This document shows positions 62,907-64,000 of a stretch of 64,000 bases of DNA, piece after piece; within the stretch, counting starts at the first letter, position 1; the number at the start of each line of letters is the position of its first letter. The notes below the pieces were generated by a model that saw only the letters and a program-made list of their open reading frames with translations, was not told the DNA's origin and ran no database searches. The DNA is taken from contig CAWHJD010000028.1 of assembly GCA_963829585.1 (NCBI GenBank), forward strand, positions 202,550 through 266,549. Direction: 5' to 3'. This DNA is from Sva-07 sp963829585 (GTDB lineage: Bacteria > Actinomycetota > Acidimicrobiia > Acidimicrobiales > Ilumatobacteraceae). The position numbers and the translations under genes were made by a program.

Positions 62907-63919
62907 GCGCCGTCGTCGCCACCCCGCCACGCACTGCAGGTTTCGTGGCCGGCACTCGGGCAATGCTCCCACTCGCCATCGGCTGCGCCCCGTTCGGCGT
63001 GGCGGTCGGCGCGACGATCGCCGACTCGAACGTCGACGTCGCCCCGACGCTCGCTGCGGCGCTCCTCATGTTCGGCGGGTCCGCTCAGCTCGCCGTCGTG
63101 CAGATGCTCGACGCCGGGGCGGCGCCGCTGGTCATCCTGACCGCCGCGGTGATGATCAACCTCCGATTCGTCGCGTACAGCGCTGCGCTCGCGCCGTTGT
63201 TCCCGACGAGCGGTCGGACCAATCGAGCGGCGATGGCCGCCACGTTGGTCGACCAGACGTATCTGGTGACGTCGATCGAGGCCACGAACAACGAGCGGGC
63301 CGAGCGCGAGCTCGAGCGGTTCTACGTCGGCGCCTCGGTGACGATCGGGGTGACCTGGGTGGGTGCGCAGGTCGTCGGGGTGCTCGCCGGGTCGCTGCTG
63401 CCCGAGGCGGCGAACCTCGGTGCGGCGGCTCCCATCTCGCTCGCCGGTCTGGCCGCCGGGGTCGTCTCCGCCCGCGCTTCGCGCCTGGCACTCGCCTCGG
63501 CGGTTGCGGCCGTCGTCGTCCTGTCATCCGCGGCCGGTCAGCTGGCGTTGGTGATGGCCATCGTGCTCGGCGTCGGCATCGCGGCATGTGCCACACCCTC
63601 GAAACCACGGGGAGGAGCCGTGACCGCGTGGGCCGTCGTGGTGGCCTGCGCTGTGTGCACGTACCTGCTGCGAGCGTCCGCGTTGGTCGTGGTCGACGGT
63701 GGGCGGCTGCCCAGGTGGATCGAGCAGCACGTCAAGCTGGTGGCGCCGGCAGCGCTCGGGGCGTTGGTCGCGTCGTCGTCGTTGCACAACGATCACACCG
63801 TCGGCGTGGCCATCGCCAGTGGTGCCGCGTTCGTTGCGGCCCGGCGCTTCCGGACGCCGTACGCGGCGCTGCTCGTCGGGTTCCCGACGCTGTGGTGCGC
63901 GCAACTGGTGCTCGGCTGA
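62903..63919 (+). CDS. Fusion of AzlC and AzlD (amino acid exporter)
   Basis: This 338-residue membrane protein has an AzlC-like N-terminal part (AMLPLAIGCAPFGVAVGATI, AALLMFGGSAQLAVVQML, NLRFVAYSAALAPLF). A C-terminal AzlD-like part follows (VVVACAVCTYLLRASALVVV, VKLVAPAALGALVASSSL). AzlC and AzlD are usually separate partners in branched-chain amino acid export (BrnFE type); here they are one chain. The ATG overlaps the SRPBCC-PIG-L stop (ATGA), so they are co-translated. Confidence 0.82.
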   Translation: MSAVVATPPRTAGFVAGTRAMLPLAIGCAPFGVAVGATIADSNVDVAPTLAAALLMFGGSAQLAVVQMLDAGAAPLVILTAAVMINLRFVAYSAALAPLFPTSGRTNRAAMAATLVDQTYLVTSIEATNNERAERELERFYVGASVTIGVTWVGAQVVGVLAGSLLPEAANLGAAAPISLAGLAAGVVSARASRLALASAVAAVVVLSSAAGQLALVMAIVLGVGIAACATPSKPRGGAVTAWAVVVACAVCTYLLRASALVVVDGGRLPRWIEQHVKLVAPAALGALVASSSLHNDHTVGVAIASGAAFVAARRFRTPYAALLVGFPTLWCAQLVLG

Positions 63920-64000
63920 CTCCTCGATGATCCACCGGAGCGTGCTGTTCGACATGAATTCGACGTCACGAGACTGGGTCGAGGTGCAGGGCGACGTTCC
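63920..64000. other. Right edge: no assignable gene
   Basis: The last 81 bases hold two possible coding pieces too short to judge. A plus-strand frame from ATG at 63927 begins MIHRSVLFDMNSTSRDWV. A minus-strand frame ending at TGA (63966-63968) would give a C-terminus NVALHLDPVS. I cannot tell which is real. Confidence 0.3.

Overview
The window is very GC-rich, densely packed DNA with long coding runs on both strands, many 4-nt ATGA/TGATG overlaps and frequent GTG/TTG starts. Two wax ester synthase/DGAT-like genes, three F420-type luciferase-like oxidoreductases, three Rieske oxygenases, three cytochrome P450 genes, FadD/acyl-CoA enzymes and an AfsR/LAL-like regulator point to an actinobacterium. 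A lineage near Acidimicrobiia (Ilumatobacter-like) is my inference, not something the sequence proves. I see no rRNA, tRNA, CRISPR array or insertion sequence.

Layout. 0-3.4 kb: divergent WS/DGAT genes and an L,D-transpeptidase. 3.4-7.1 kb: an amidohydrolase and a group of small envelope proteins (GlsB-like, PLDc_N-SHOCT x2, SHOCT, DUF6325). 7.1-11.1 kb: HAD phosphatase, formylglycine-generating enzyme, Cys-type sulfatase and universal stress protein. 11.2-15 kb: membrane lipid genes, including a CREST-hydrolase/PlsC fusion and a flippase-like protein. 15-22 kb: FadD, Dabb, DJ-1, Baeyer-Villiger monooxygenase, HtrA, enoyl-CoA hydratase. 22-23.1 kb: three damaged genes. 23.2-28.5 kb: a selenocysteine-containing NAD-linked formate dehydrogenase whose alpha subunit is split over two genes, plus FdhD. 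28.5-40.6 kb: an M23 lipoprotein, then oxygenases (LLM and Rieske), hydrolase, SDR, TIM barrel and a TetR regulator. 40.6-43 kb: ECF sigma factor with SnoaL tail, a STAS remnant, DHFR-like and VOC proteins. 43-48 kb: two glycosyltransferases, an (alpha/alpha)6-like gene and a GH130 phosphorylase. 48-55.5 kb: SDR, three P450s, a dihydrodipicolinate-reductase-like protein and an MFS exporter. 55.5-63.9 kb: acyl-CoA dehydrogenase, OsmC, flavin monooxygenase, an AfsR/LAL-like regulator, an SRPBCC-PIG-L fusion and an AzlC-AzlD fusion.

How they work together. The formate dehydrogenase genes should make one cytoplasmic complex passing electrons from formate to NAD+, with FdhD sulfurating the Mo cofactor. 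The last 8 kb looks like one regulon: both of its divergent promoters carry TCTCCA/TGGAGA repeats at exactly 11-bp spacing, the pattern used by SARP-type winged-helix regulators, and the regulator in the middle carries an OmpR/SARP-type winged helix. The oxygenase blocks look like catabolic or tailoring modules for hydrophobic substrates that I cannot name.

Oddities. Six genes are each broken by what reads as exactly one extra base. Three more show internal or junction deletions. A 29-bp repeat (three copies) sits at gene ends or inside coding sequence, and a roughly 55-bp hairpin repeat (three copies) sits between genes. The single-base insertions may be sequence errors, so the affected genes are given over their full span and flagged.
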